Shown here in pieces: positions 36,791 through 46,160 of a DNA stretch of 64,000 nt. The notes below the pieces were generated by a model. The model worked only from the letters and a program-made list of their open reading frames with translations, was not told the DNA's origin and did no database searches. The stretch is from assembly GCF_013318015.2 (NCBI RefSeq), contig NZ_CP115842.1:868001-932000 (forward strand), given 5' to 3'. A program made the position numbers and the translations under genes. Within the stretch, counting starts at the first letter, position 1, and each line of letters begins with the position of its first letter. Origin of the DNA: Agrobacterium tumefaciens (GTDB lineage Bacteria > Pseudomonadota > Alphaproteobacteria > Rhizobiales > Rhizobiaceae).

Positions 36791-39700
36791 GGGGTTGCCG
36801 AACGCACCTCCATGCGGCCCGTTGCCGTGCGGGCGGAAAATTGCGGCCGGTACATATCCTCGACCGAGGCGGCCGGATGATCATAAGTGCCCGGGGTGAC
36901 GGCCCGGACCACATAGGCCAGCGTGATTTCCGAGCTGTCGCCAGCCGTGCGGTTGAAGGCCGCAACGAACCGGTCGTAGCGGAATTCGGTATGCGCAGCT
37001 TCGGTTTCCGGCAACCAGTCGAAATTCGAAAGGGCGGCAGAATTGACGAGGCTCGGATTGTCGATCTCGAAACCGGAAGGCAGAAGGTCAGTCACGAGAA
37101 TGCGTGCTTGCCAGTCATTTTTAGGCGTGACATTCAGCACCGCCACGTAACGCTCGTTCTGCACCACCTCGCTCGCGTTCACCTCCTCGCCATCCATGGA
37201 ATAATAGGTACGGGTAATGGTGAAGCCCTCGCCACCGGCGGCAAGCGGTTGTGCCGGGGGCGCGACCGTGGTGACCACCGCCGTGACCGGATCAGCCGAC
37301 GCGTTGGCGATCTTCAAGGGTGCCGCCAGCAATTCGTCGCCGGTCATCCGCTTGCCGAAACCGCCGGTCTGCAAATCGCCGTTCACATCAAGACGGATAT
37401 CCTTGTCCTCACCTTTGACGGCGCGGGCGGCAAGCAGCATCCATGCCTGTTCCTGGGTGCTGGTATAGGGTTTCTTTTCCCATTCCTTCGCCACGGCACC
37501 TGCAAGTTGCGGCACGACGGCAGGAACCGGACGGCTTTCCGCCGCAAGCGCCAGCGTCGCTGCGCCATCACGCAGGGCGGAACCGTAATCCGCCCTTGCG
37601 AAGCTAACCTTGGTGGCACGGCTCGCCATATCGAGCGAGGCACCGAACACAGTCTTCGCGCGTGCCTGATCTCCATAAAGCGAAAGGGCTGCGGCAACCT
37701 GCGCCTTGGCAAGCGGTGTGGGGAAATCGGCAAGCGCCGTATCCGCATAATATCTGAGATCGTTGATCGCCGCCTTGCGGTTGCGCGCCAGAACGTAAAG
37801 CGAATAGGCGATCTCGTTGCCGCGATCCTTGACGTTGCTATCGTAGGAAAGACCGTTTTGCAGGTTGCTCAAAGCCTGCACCATCGCCTGTTCGGGAACA
37901 TCGTAACCCTGCTCGCGCGCACGGGTCAGGAAGTCGCTGATATAGGCATCCAGCCACAGATCTCCGTAACCGGGAGACCAGAGGCCGAAACTGCCGGAAC
38001 TCGACTGGAAGGACAGCACCCGGTAGATCGCCTCCTGCACGCGGCGGCGGGTATCCGGGTCCTCGGCAATGCCGCTATCCTTGGTCATTTCCGAGAGATA
38101 AAGCAGCGGCAACGCGCGGCTCGTCGTCTGCTCGGCGCAGCCGTAAGGATATTTGTCGAGCATCATCACCAGCGCCGGAATATCGAAGGCTGGCGAGCGT
38201 GTGACGTTGACGGCGACGGACGAACCGAGAAGCATGCTATCGGCCAGAAGGTCGCCATTGATCGTCAGGCTGCTATTGGGCGCGATCTTGATTTCACGCC
38301 GCGTCGTGACCGGCAGAACGGCTGGACGCACGGGAACATTCAATACCTGCTCCAGCGAAAGACCGGCGGCGTTGGAGACCTTAATGGTGATTGCGCCATT
38401 GCCCGGCTGTTCGCCTGTCAACGGCACGGTCAGCGACGACTTGCCGCCCTTTTGCAGTGCCAGGGTCTGCGACATCTCACCCTGATCGACCGTAAGTGCC
38501 GTGTTGCTGGTGACATCCAGCCGGTAGTCGCCGGCCTCGCCATCGGTATTGGCGATATCGAGCCGCAATTGCGAGACATCGCCGGGCGCGAGGAATTTCG
38601 GTGCACTGGCAGTCACTACCACGGGGTCTCGAATGACGGCGTCGGAGACCGCATGTCCCACGCCCGTCTTCGTCCAGGCGACAGCCATGATGCGGGCCGT
38701 GCCGTTGAACTGAGGAATATCGAAGCTCACCGTCGCCTTGCCGTCTGCGTCAAGTTCGACAGGTCCCGAGAAGAAGGCCACGAGCTTTTCGGTGGGCGGG
38801 CTGCCCTGCAGTGCTGCGCCCCCGCCATCACCGCCCGTTCTCAGGCGACCGGTGGCGCCAAGCGAACCGTCGATCAGGCGGCCATAGAGGTCGCGGATTT
38901 CCAGCCCGAGCCGTCGCTGACCGAAATACCATTCATCCGGCTGCGGCGGTTCATAGCGGGTGAGGTTCAATATGCCGACATCCACAGCCGCGACGATGAC
39001 ATAGGCCTTTTCGCCCACGCCCGCGCCGGCGACACTGATCGGAATTTCAAGCGGCTGACGCGGCAGCGTCTTCTGCGGCGCGCCTAGCGTTACCGCAAGC
39101 TTGCGCTCGGCGGGATCGACGGCAAGCCACTTGATGCCTATGGCGCGCATCGGCATGCGGCTTTCCTGCGCATCGCCCGGACGGAACAGCGTGGCCGTCA
39201 CATACGCCCCCGCGCCCCATTCCTCGGTAACGGGAATGTCGATCTCGCCGCCATCCGCACCGATCTCAGCATTCTGCACGGAAATCAGCTTTTCCGAACC
39301 TGACGTGACCATCAGCTGACCGGCAAAACGCGACGATACCTTGAGTTTTGCGGTATCGCCGATCTTGTAGTTTTGTTTGTCCAGCGCGATTTCCAGCGCA
39401 TCCGGCGTCTCTGTCGAGCTTGCCTCGACGTAGAAACCAGCATCGAATTCGACGCTCGAAACCGGTGCGCCATTGCCGGCACCTTCCACTTCCAGCCTGT
39501 AGCGGCCCCAGGTGACAGGCACGGAAATCTCACCGCCATTGGCATCGACGGAAACCGTGCCGGTTTCGGTCTGTTTGGTATATTCCACCGGTTCGTACCG
39601 CCAGGAGTTACCCTGACGATACCATTGATAGTTTCGCTCTACCTTGATGAGCTTCCAGCTGAGGCCACTCATCGCCTGTTTCGCGCCATCAGCTGTCACG

Positions 39701-42231
39701 CCGATAATGTGGAAACGGCCAACGGAATTCTGGGCGAGATCACCCGAAAACTGCGGTTTGATGCCGATGACAGGTGCTTGCGCCTTCACCGGCAGCGTCA
39801 GAGATCGTTCGACGGCGCGGCCACCGGCCTCGCGCATCCGAACGATGACGTTGGCGGAAAGCAGCTGCGTGGTGGAAGGCAAATCCGTCAGATCGACATT
39901 GAAGCTTGCCTTGCCTTCTTCGTCCAGCGCCGGCAGATCGGCAAGCGCGGTGCGATTTTCTTCTTCACTTTCCTCATCGGCCAGACCGAAGAAATAACCC
40001 TCGAAGTCGGTACTCGTGCGGGTCGGCTTGACGGCGACCTCACCTTCCAGCGTCAGGCCGGCTGCGGGCGCGCCGTAGAGATAACGGCCATCGACGTCGA
40101 TTGGCGTTTCCGCGCCCGGCTCGATCTGTTTCACCTTGCTGGAAAGATCAAACTCGGTGCGATCAGGCACGAAATCATCGACCAGAAAGCTCTTTTCGCT
40201 GATCGCAGCCGTTTTCGGATCAGTATGAATGCGCAGCGTCCAGGTGCCGCGCATGGCATTCGCCTGCAAGGGCAGATCGACCGCATGGCCGCCGAGCGCC
40301 TTGCCGTCACTCACGAAACGCCGGTCCTCGACGCCATCAGGACGCGAGAAGATGAAGGTCAGCGGCAGATCCTCGATCGCCTTGCCGTCAACATCACGGG
40401 CCAGCGCTGCCGCGTGCACGGTCTCGCCGGCGCGGTAGATGCCGCGCTCTGTCCAGCTGAACACGTCGATGGCGCCGGGGGCCGCGCGGCCAGTCACACC
40501 ACGGTCGGAAAGATCGAAACCGGCGCGCGTCATGTCCAGAAAGACGTAGTCCTTGTCGCCGTTGCGCGCTGTGAGGATGGCTGGCGCCTGCGCCGCTGTG
40601 CCACGCATCAGGCCTGCCGAAAATACTGCCCTGCCGTCTGCATCCGTCTTTGCCGTGCCGAGCACTTCGTTGTTCTTGGCGAGCAATTGCAAGTCCACCC
40701 CGCCAAGCGGTGCGGCGCTGCCGAGCGAGCGCACGAATACGTTCAGGCCATCGGTGCCGGCATAGGTGGTGATGCCCGTATCGGAAACGAGGAACCACTG
40801 CGTGGCGCGCGAATCCCATGTCTCCGGTGCGGTGCCGGGCGGTACGGCGGTCAGCACATAGATGCCGGGCTTCCGCTCCGGCAAGGCTTCGTCCACCGGA
40901 AAGCTCGTCACTACGTCCTTGTTGAGGTCCGGCTGAATGTCTATCGAACCTTGCCAGACCAGCTCGCCGATCTCGTTTTCAATACGGTCGGCGTTGTAAC
41001 CGTCCATCTGCGTCAAAAACTGCGAGTTTGCCAAGACCGACGTGATGTTACGGTCGCCAATACGGTAAAGCTTCAGATCGGCCTTTTCGGCATTGACCGA
41101 AACGATGGGAATGCCGCGCCGCGCCGTGCCCGGCAGCACGAAGTTCTCGCCGGTGAAGCGGACGCTCGCTGCACGGTCACGCACGTAGATATCGAGATCG
41201 ACCTGCTTTTCCAGCGGTTCTTCCACCGAGGACGGCAGGCCGGCGCGGAACGCAATCTTGTAACGCTGACCATGGGTCAGCCCCTCGACGCAAATCTCAC
41301 TGCCCTTCGCCTCGATCGCCTTGGGTGCAGCACCATCCAATGTGACGAAAGAGGAATAATCGACACCGTTCTTCACCAGCGGTTCGGAAAACTGCACGCA
41401 TGCGCGCGGGCTGACACTATCCGTATCAATCGTATTGTTGATGACGCGGAATCCCTGGCGCGTGCGCAGATCGGCATAGGCCGCCTTCGTCTGCGCATTA
41501 TCGGAAAGTGTGAGGCTCTCCTTATAGGCATTAAGCGCCGCACGATAATTCTGGGTCTTTTCGAAAGCCTGGGCCAGCCGGTTCAACGCCTCGGTGCGGG
41601 CACTGACCGTGCGGCTCAACTGATAGGCATTGATGGCAGCGGAAGCGGCCTGGCCCGCAATCGCGTAATTGTCGGTAACCTGCGCCGCCCTTTGCGAAAA
41701 TTCGGCCCAGAGAGCACCGTCATCGGGCGAAATCGCAAGAGCCGCCTTGTAGGTTTCGATCGCGTCGGCTGCCGCCTGCTGCCTTGCCGTTTGCAGCAGG
41801 TTCTCCAGTCCCTGGCTCTGCTGCTCCGCGCTTGCCGCAAGGCCCGATTTCAGCCGACGCGCTTCCTGCTGCAGGCTATCAGTCACGAAAGAAAGACGCT
41901 GCGGTGCACCGATATCGGCTTCAGCGACAACCTGCACGATCTTGCCGGCGACGGCACCGGGGAAGGCATTGAGCTGATTGAAATCCGATTTAAGGAAACA
42001 CCATTGCACCTTGGGATTGTAGGTGAACGCCTTGCAGGCGGTATCGCCGACGCAAATCTCGCCGCACTGCTCAAGCGAGACATTCTGCTCGGTTCTGAGA
42101 TCGAACCCGAAATAATCGCCATTTTTGGTGGTAACCACCTTGCGGGAAGGTTCCGCCGCCACAGCTGGAATAAAAGTAATGGCGGTTGAGACCGCAATCA
42201 ACGAGATCCGGACGAGCGCGCGCAACGACAT
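36787..42231 (-). CDS. Bacterial alpha-2-macroglobulin with intact thioester
   Basis: A very large periplasmic protein (1814 aa from ATG 42231, GGGGAG upstream) thought to trap attacking proteases, with PBP1C repairing the wall. It has a signal peptide ending AVAAEPS and no lipobox, unlike E. coli YfhM. An N-terminal PAN/Apple-like domain with paired Cys (about residues 30-95) is followed by a helical TPR-like stretch (about 115-270), then the MG-domain array. The thioester motif CAEQ starts at Cys1365, so covalent trapping is possible. The terpenoid-cyclase-like and receptor-like domains complete the C-terminus. Coupled to pbpC. Confidence 0.93.
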   Translation of the reverse strand: MSLRALVRISLIAVSTAITFIPAVAAEPSRKVVTTKNGDYFGFDLRTEQNVSLEQCGEICVGDTACKAFTYNPKVQWCFLKSDFNQLNAFPGAVAGKIVQVVAEADIGAPQRLSFVTDSLQQEARRLKSGLAASAEQQSQGLENLLQTARQQAAADAIETYKAALAISPDDGALWAEFSQRAAQVTDNYAIAGQAASAAINAYQLSRTVSARTEALNRLAQAFEKTQNYRAALNAYKESLTLSDNAQTKAAYADLRTRQGFRVINNTIDTDSVSPRACVQFSEPLVKNGVDYSSFVTLDGAAPKAIEAKGSEICVEGLTHGQRYKIAFRAGLPSSVEEPLEKQVDLDIYVRDRAASVRFTGENFVLPGTARRGIPIVSVNAEKADLKLYRIGDRNITSVLANSQFLTQMDGYNADRIENEIGELVWQGSIDIQPDLNKDVVTSFPVDEALPERKPGIYVLTAVPPGTAPETWDSRATQWFLVSDTGITTYAGTDGLNVFVRSLGSAAPLGGVDLQLLAKNNEVLGTAKTDADGRAVFSAGLMRGTAAQAPAILTARNGDKDYVFLDMTRAGFDLSDRGVTGRAAPGAIDVFSWTERGIYRAGETVHAAALARDVDGKAIEDLPLTFIFSRPDGVEDRRFVSDGKALGGHAVDLPLQANAMRGTWTLRIHTDPKTAAISEKSFLVDDFVPDRTEFDLSSKVKQIEPGAETPIDVDGRYLYGAPAAGLTLEGEVAVKPTRTSTDFEGYFFGLADEESEEENRTALADLPALDEEGKASFNVDLTDLPSTTQLLSANVIVRMREAGGRAVERSLTLPVKAQAPVIGIKPQFSGDLAQNSVGRFHIIGVTADGAKQAMSGLSWKLIKVERNYQWYRQGNSWRYEPVEYTKQTETGTVSVDANGGEISVPVTWGRYRLEVEGAGNGAPVSSVEFDAGFYVEASSTETPDALEIALDKQNYKIGDTAKLKVSSRFAGQLMVTSGSEKLISVQNAEIGADGGEIDIPVTEEWGAGAYVTATLFRPGDAQESRMPMRAIGIKWLAVDPAERKLAVTLGAPQKTLPRQPLEIPISVAGAGVGEKAYVIVAAVDVGILNLTRYEPPQPDEWYFGQRRLGLEIRDLYGRLIDGSLGATGRLRTGGDGGGAALQGSPPTEKLVAFFSGPVELDADGKATVSFDIPQFNGTARIMAVAWTKTGVGHAVSDAVIRDPVVVTASAPKFLAPGDVSQLRLDIANTDGEAGDYRLDVTSNTALTVDQGEMSQTLALQKGGKSSLTVPLTGEQPGNGAITIKVSNAAGLSLEQVLNVPVRPAVLPVTTRREIKIAPNSSLTINGDLLADSMLLGSSVAVNVTRSPAFDIPALVMMLDKYPYGCAEQTTSRALPLLYLSEMTKDSGIAEDPDTRRRVQEAIYRVLSFQSSSGSFGLWSPGYGDLWLDAYISDFLTRAREQGYDVPEQAMVQALSNLQNGLSYDSNVKDRGNEIAYSLYVLARNRKAAINDLRYYADTALADFPTPLAKAQVAAALSLYGDQARAKTVFGASLDMASRATKVSFARADYGSALRDGAATLALAAESRPVPAVVPQLAGAVAKEWEKKPYTSTQEQAWMLLAARAVKGEDKDIRLDVNGDLQTGGFGKRMTGDELLAAPLKIANASADPVTAVVTTVAPPAQPLAAGGEGFTITRTYYSMDGEEVNASEVVQNERYVAVLNVTPKNDWQARILVTDLLPSGFEIDNPSLVNSAALSNFDWLPETEAAHTEFRYDRFVAAFNRTAGDSSEITLAYVVRAVTPGTYDHPAASVEDMYRPQFSARTATGRMEVRSATP

Positions 42232-42353
42232 CAGTTTTCTCCCCGCAACAGACATGTCGGGCGGGACTCTGGTCAAATCCACGCACGGTTGTCAACGCAT
42301 CATCGTCAATTTGCGACGTGACACTGTGGAGAGAGCGGCAGGCAGGGCTAACG

Positions 42354-42542
42354 CTAGTCTTCTAATTTGCGCGCTTCGGAAATCAGCATGATCGGCACCC
42401 CGTCGCGGATCGGGTAGGCGAGCCCTGCGCTTTCGGACACAAGCTCGTTGCGGGCGCGATCGTAGGAAAGACGTCCCTTCGTCAAGGGGCAGACCAGCAG
42501 CTCAAGCAGCTTGGGATCGGCATTGCTCATCCTGTCGTCCAT
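42354..42542 (-). CDS. Trm112-like small protein
   Basis: 62 aa from ATG 42542 ([23 protein letters not shown]), AGGA upstream. The LLVCPxxKGxLxYD...[26 protein letters not shown] pattern is that of the Trm112p-like (UPF0434/YcaR) family. In eukaryotes and archaea Trm112 activates methyltransferases; in bacteria the role is unclear. Only one Cys is present, so no zinc knuckle forms. It lies 10 bp after the LON-domain gene. Confidence 0.88.
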   Translation of the reverse strand: MDDRMSNADPKLLELLVCPLTKGRLSYDRARNELVSESAGLAYPIRDGVPIMLISEARKLED

Positions 42543-42552
42543 GGCGGCGATC

Positions 42553-43224
42553 CTACTGCAGCACAGTACCGGCCTCGCCCGAGCCCTGGGCAAGAACGAT
42601 CTCGGTGATGGCGATCAATGTTTCGGCCCGCGTCCTCAGGTCAGGCGCTTCCAGCAGCGCCTGCTTTTCGGCAGGACCAAAGGGAGACATCATGGAAAGC
42701 GAATTGACGAGGACACGATTGCCTGCGCGCTCCACGCTTTCCCAATCGGCTTCCAGCTGGTTCGCATCCAGAAACGCACGGAATACCCGCAGCAGATTTT
42801 CGCGGTCCACAGCGTCCTCATCATACTCGCCGGAAAGATCGGCGATGAAGGGCGCGTGCCGGAAACTGCGATAGGGTTTGCCCACATCCACCTCTTCCAG
42901 CAGGCGGAAGCGGCAGATGCCAGTGAGCGAAATGACATAACGCCCATCCCCGGTCTCCGAAAAGGAAGTGATGCGACCAAGACATCCGACAGCGCTCAAA
43001 GGACCACCATCATGCCCCCCCTCAATGACGTGAAGGGCCGGCTGCACCATGCCGATGACCCGGTGGCCGGCCAGTGCCATATCAATCATGGCGAGGTATC
43101 TAGGCTCGAAGACATTGAGCGGCAGGTGGCCTTCCGGCAAAAGCAACGCGCCCGACAATGGAAATACCGGCACAGTTTCCGGCAAATCATTGTTCTTCAC
43201 ATATCTCGCATTTCCGACATGCAT
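42553..43224 (-). CDS. LON substrate-binding-domain protein
   Basis: About 223 aa from ATG 43224 ([13 protein letters not shown]). It corresponds only to the N-terminal domain of Lon protease: [32 protein letters not shown] and GCLGRITSF are the diagnostic blocks. No ATPase or protease domain follows, so it is a stand-alone LON domain protein as found in many alphaproteobacteria. Function unknown; possibly an adaptor. It sits between the YbbN-like and Trm112-like genes, all on one strand. Confidence 0.88.
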   Translation of the reverse strand: MHVGNARYVKNNDLPETVPVFPLSGALLLPEGHLPLNVFEPRYLAMIDMALAGHRVIGMVQPALHVIEGGHDGGPLSAVGCLGRITSFSETGDGRYVISLTGICRFRLLEEVDVGKPYRSFRHAPFIADLSGEYDEDAVDRENLLRVFRAFLDANQLEADWESVERAGNRVLVNSLSMMSPFGPAEKQALLEAPDLRTRAETLIAITEIVLAQGSGEAGTVLQ

Positions 43225-43292
43225 GGGATCAAGCCCCCTGTTCACCGCTGCCCGGCCGGCGGATCAACCGCCATGGCCGGGATATGCCCGCA

Positions 43293-44261
43293 TTACGAAA
43301 ACAAGATCGACGAAAGCTTCCGGCGCCCGGCCACACTTGCCGGATCCTTGAAGCCCCAGGCCTCGAAAAACTCCAGAAGCTGGCGGCGCGCGCCGTCATC
43401 ATCAAAGGTTCTGTCCTTGCGCATGACATAGAGCAGATGATCCGCTGCCTCATCCCGCCGCCCTTGAGCGTTGAGGACCTTGGCAAGCTTCACACGAGCC
43501 TCGTAATTATCGGGATCGAGCGCGAGATCACGTTCCAGCACCACCGGGTCGCCAATCTTGCGGGCTTCTTCATATTGCGCGATCTTTTTCGAGACGAGCT
43601 GAATGCCAGCATCTGCGGCCACTTCCGCCGGCAGGGACGAGAGGAGTTCGCTTGCCCGTTCATATTGTCCAACGGCAATCATGCATTCGGCAATACCAGC
43701 GATTGCGGCGGCGTTTTCGGGATCGGCCTGCATAACCGCGCCGAACAATTGTGCCGCGCCATTATGATCGCCATCCGCCAGAAGCTGCTTTGCCTCTGCC
43801 AAAACCGCTTCGATCTCAGCCTTCGGATCACCCGCATCAGGTCCGGCGATCTTGTCGATGAACTGCTTGATCTGGCTTTCCGGTACCGCGCCCATGAAGC
43901 CATCCACCGGCCTGCCATCCAGGAAAGCGACGATAGCGGGAATGGACTGGATGCCGAGTTGTCCCGGAATAGACGGGTGATCGTCGATATTCAGTTTCAC
44001 AAGCTTCACGCGGCCATTCGCCTCGTTTACTGCCTTTTCGAGAACCGGCGTCAGCTGCTTGCACGGGCCGCACCACGGTGCCCAGAAATCCACCAGAACC
44101 GGCTGGTGGCGCGATTCCTCGAGAACATCCTTGGAGAAGGCCGCTGTTGTGGTGTCCTTGATGTGACCGGAAGACGCGCCGTTCAGCTCCCCGCTATATT
44201 GCGCGTTGCCGGACATCTGCCCGCCATAGGAACTGCCGTAAGGATTGTTCGTGCCGCTCAT
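43293..44261 (-). CDS. ybbN: Thioredoxin-TPR co-chaperone (YbbN/CnoX-like)
   Basis: 322 aa. The thioredoxin domain spans about residues 35-140 and retains both catalytic Cys (APWCGPCKQ), unlike E. coli YbbN, so redox activity is likely. The remaining part consists of TPR-like helices (about 150-320) of the kind that contact GroEL or other clients. The Gly/Tyr/Asn-rich N-terminus (SGTNNPYGSSYGGQ) is probably disordered. First gene of the ybbN-LON-Trm112 run. Confidence 0.9.
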   Translation of the reverse strand: MSGTNNPYGSSYGGQMSGNAQYSGELNGASSGHIKDTTTAAFSKDVLEESRHQPVLVDFWAPWCGPCKQLTPVLEKAVNEANGRVKLVKLNIDDHPSIPGQLGIQSIPAIVAFLDGRPVDGFMGAVPESQIKQFIDKIAGPDAGDPKAEIEAVLAEAKQLLADGDHNGAAQLFGAVMQADPENAAAIAGIAECMIAVGQYERASELLSSLPAEVAADAGIQLVSKKIAQYEEARKIGDPVVLERDLALDPDNYEARVKLAKVLNAQGRRDEAADHLLYVMRKDRTFDDDGARRQLLEFFEAWGFKDPASVAGRRKLSSILFS

Positions 44262-44315
44262 GCCGGTCTCCCGTAATCTCTGTCGTATTGTCTTGGTTGA
44301 AGCAAAGATCGTATC

Positions 44316-44825
44316 TCACTCGCTGACTTTCAAGACAAGCGGCGTGTGGCCGGTCGCCTCCAGGAAGCGAATGAGGTCTTTGTTTCCTATCGTCGTCGTC
44401 TGGTCGTTGGAAAGCGGGTGACCGTTGATAAGCTCGTTTTCCAGAAGATCGCTGTCGAGTACGAAGGTGACCTGCCCACCCGTGTCGTTGATGGCGCCGA
44501 AAACCGTGACAGATCCCGGCACGACACCCAGATATTCAAGCATTTTTTCCGGCCTGCCGAAGGATACGCGGCTTGCCGCGCCAATCGTCTTGTGAACGCT
44601 TTTCAGATCGACGACCGCGTTCTCCTCAACGGTCAGAACGAAATATTGATCCTTCTTGTCCTTCACAAAAAGGTTCTTCGTGTGGCCGCCCGGGATTAGA
44701 TCACGCAACGACTGGGATTCAGCAACGGTGTAGACCGGCTCATGCTGTTTTGTCTTATGCTCGATGCCGAGCCCGTCCAGAAACGCGAACAAGTCCGCTG
44801 CCGTCTTCGGAGAATTTTCCGCCAT
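44316..44825 (-). CDS. ProX-type aminoacyl-tRNA editing protein (YbaK/ProRS-associated)
   Basis: 169 aa from ATG 44825 (MAENSPKTAADLF). The INS-like fold is evident: the conserved Lys in HTKNLFVKDKKDQY, FGRPEKMLEYLGVVPGSVTVFG, and the C-terminal NDQTTTIGNKDLIRF. Free-standing members deacylate Ala-tRNA-Pro or Cys-tRNA-Pro to prevent misincorporation; this sequence looks like the ProXp-Ala (PrdX) branch. The frame extends 35 codons upstream without good support. Confidence 0.88.
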   Translation of the reverse strand: MAENSPKTAADLFAFLDGLGIEHKTKQHEPVYTVAESQSLRDLIPGGHTKNLFVKDKKDQYFVLTVEENAVVDLKSVHKTIGAASRVSFGRPEKMLEYLGVVPGSVTVFGAINDTGGQVTFVLDSDLLENELINGHPLSNDQTTTIGNKDLIRFLEATGHTPLVLKVSE

Positions 44826-45081
44826 ATCCTGCCGCCTGCCTTTGCCGATTCCGATATCCTCTCCGTCATGATTAAGGGGGCAACCGCGGCTTGGCAACGC
44901 GTGAAAAAGCGACGGCGCGAAAATTCCCAATCATTTCCGCCGCTTGTCGCATTTCTCAAAGAAATTTTCGCGTTTTTGTCATTTCCCTGTTGCATTCCAA
45001 AATCGATTGAGCGATATAGCGCCCGTCGCCGCATTGCGGTGGCCCACGGTTCAGCGTACTACCCCGGACCGATGGATTTGA

Positions 45082-45156
45082 GCGGGTGTAGCTCAGGGGT
45101 AGAGCACAACCTTGCCAAGGTTGGGGTCGAGGGTTCAAATCCCTTCGCCCGCTCCA
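45082..45156 (+). tRNA. tRNA-Gly(GCC)
   Basis: A complete cloverleaf: acceptor GCGGGTG/CGCCCGC, D arm GCTC..GAGC, anticodon stem CAACC/GGTTG with loop TTGCCAA (anticodon GCC), T arm GAGGG TTCAAAT CCCTT, discriminator T and encoded CCA. A weak TTGCAT/TATAGC pair with 19-bp spacing (44990-45020) precedes it. Confidence 0.97.
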
Positions 45157-45289
45157 AATTTCCCAGAACACAGTTATTTGCGTTATTTCGATTGCTTATG
45201 AAGACGCCGCTCCCGGTCTGTCGGCTTGGCGTGCATGATTTTTATCGGGCGACGTGTAATCAGGCGGAACTTATGGCGAGGATATCCGT

Positions 45290-45354
45290 TCTTGACGCGA
45301 GGCTCCTAACCTCAGTTCCCCTCTGAATTGCCCGCCGCGAGCGGGCATTTTTTT
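45290..45354 (+). ncRNA. Possible sRNA 3' portion with anti-Shine-Dalgarno loop
   Basis: After tRNA-Gly comes a 135-bp stretch without a gene, then a hairpin GAGG-CTCCTAA-CCTC (about 45300-45314) whose loop is anti-Shine-Dalgarno-like, a pyrimidine-rich single-stranded segment, and a strong intrinsic terminator. Hairpin with CUCC loop plus terminator is a layout found in several alphaproteobacterial sRNAs. I cannot locate a convincing promoter; the RNA may be the processed trailer of the tRNA-Gly transcript. The 5' end is therefore not defined. Confidence 0.35.
45330..45354 (+). terminator. Strong intrinsic terminator
   Basis: GCCCGC (45330-45335), loop CGCGA, GCGGGC (45341-45346), then ATTTTTTT. 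Textbook rho-independent terminator on the plus strand, ending the tRNA-Gly/sRNA transcript. Confidence 0.9.
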
Positions 45355-45442
45355 GTCACCCCGTGAAAATACCATTTGGCACAGGGAACAGCTCCCGGGC
45401 GCATCGCGTTTTCCTGCGTTGGTCAACACGAGGGGATAGCTC

Positions 45443-45742
45443 ATGTCCATAAATCTCAGACGAACTTGTGTGGTTGCCGTATTTGCCGTCCTGTCCATCC
45501 CGGCTGCCTCTTTCGCTGCCGACATGATCACTTACGGAAGGGAAACGGCCCCGAAATACAGAGTGCACCATCATCCACGTGCCGTTGCAAATGTCTATGC
45601 TGCCGGCGCGCCCTTACGCTGCAACGATAATATCGTGTCTTACCGCTCCCCTTACGAGCGGCATACGGAAGTGGTTACTCTCTGCCATCCGCCGCTAAAC
45701 TGGCAAACAGAGTCTTCTACCGCAACAATATGGTCGCCTTGA
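45443..45742 (+). CDS. Small secreted protein, function unknown
   Basis: 99 aa. A clear signal peptide (about residues 1-25, ending AASFA) is followed by a mature protein of about 73 residues with two Cys (LRCNDNIVSYRS and TLCHPPLNW) that probably form a disulfide. AGGGGATAG lies just before ATG 45443. No family recognised. It stands alone between a terminator on each side. Confidence 0.72.
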   Translation: MSINLRRTCVVAVFAVLSIPAASFAADMITYGRETAPKYRVHHHPRAVANVYAAGAPLRCNDNIVSYRSPYERHTEVVTLCHPPLNWQTESSTATIWSP

Positions 45743-45805
45743 TCTTGTCATAATTCATTTGATGTGCTTTTGTTCGCTCGCCCTTGTGGGAGGGGGTAAA
45801 GGTTG

Positions 45806-45851
45806 AGACCCGCTGGCTGTTTCGATACGGCAAGCGGGTTTCCCTTTTTTT
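45806..45851 (+). terminator. Intrinsic terminator of the small secreted protein gene
   Basis: GACCCGCT (about 45807) pairs with AGCGGGTTTC (about 45833), followed by CCCTTTTTTT. It lies some 65 bp after the stop at 45742. The rest of the gap to tRNA-Met shows nothing further. Confidence 0.65.
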
Positions 45852-45948
45852 GGCGTCCGGCCAGCCACAGGCAGTGCGAGGAATGCCGCAAATTCTCAAC
45901 GTACGTCCAGAAGACGACGCAAACTTTGCTTTTCTCATTGAAGATGAA

Positions 45949-46025
45949 TGGTAGCGGGAGAGGGACTTGAACCCCCGACACGCGGATTATGATTCCGCTG
46001 CTCTAACCACCTGAGCTACCCCGCC
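45949..46025 (-). tRNA. tRNA-Met(CAU), elongator type
   Basis: Reverse complement: acceptor GGCGGGG/TCCCGCT, D arm GCTC..GAGC, anticodon stem GCGGA/TCCGC with loop ATCATAA (anticodon CAU), T arm GGGGG TTCAAGT CCCTC, discriminator A and encoded CCA. It has a paired first base and lacks initiator features (no C1-A72 mismatch, no three G-C pairs in the anticodon stem), so I call elongator Met. tRNA-Ile2(CAU) is the alternative, since a CAU anticodon is also TilS substrate. Confidence 0.9.
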
Positions 46026-46076
46026 ACAGGGAAAACGTGACAGCCATGTGACCGTCCGCTCCATCAGGATGAGCGG

Positions 46077-46106
46077 CTTATAAGGTGCCGCTCCCCAAAG
46101 TGTCAA
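46077..46106 (-). promoter_or_regulatory. Promoter of tRNA-Met
   Basis: On the minus strand TTGACA (46106-46101), an 18-bp spacer, TATAAG (46082-46077): near-perfect housekeeping promoter about 50 bp before the tRNA 5' end. Confidence 0.85.
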
Positions 46107-46160
46107 GCGCATGACGCGCAAAAAATTCGCTTTCCACACGGCGGTGAAAACCGAATTGTT

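Noticed and set aside
39373..42189. 938-codon open frame on the plus strand opposite the alpha-2-macroglobulin gene
   Set aside because: It lies fully inside the antisense of a well-supported gene, has Arg/His/Gly-rich shadow composition and no initiation site; high GC makes such antisense frames common.
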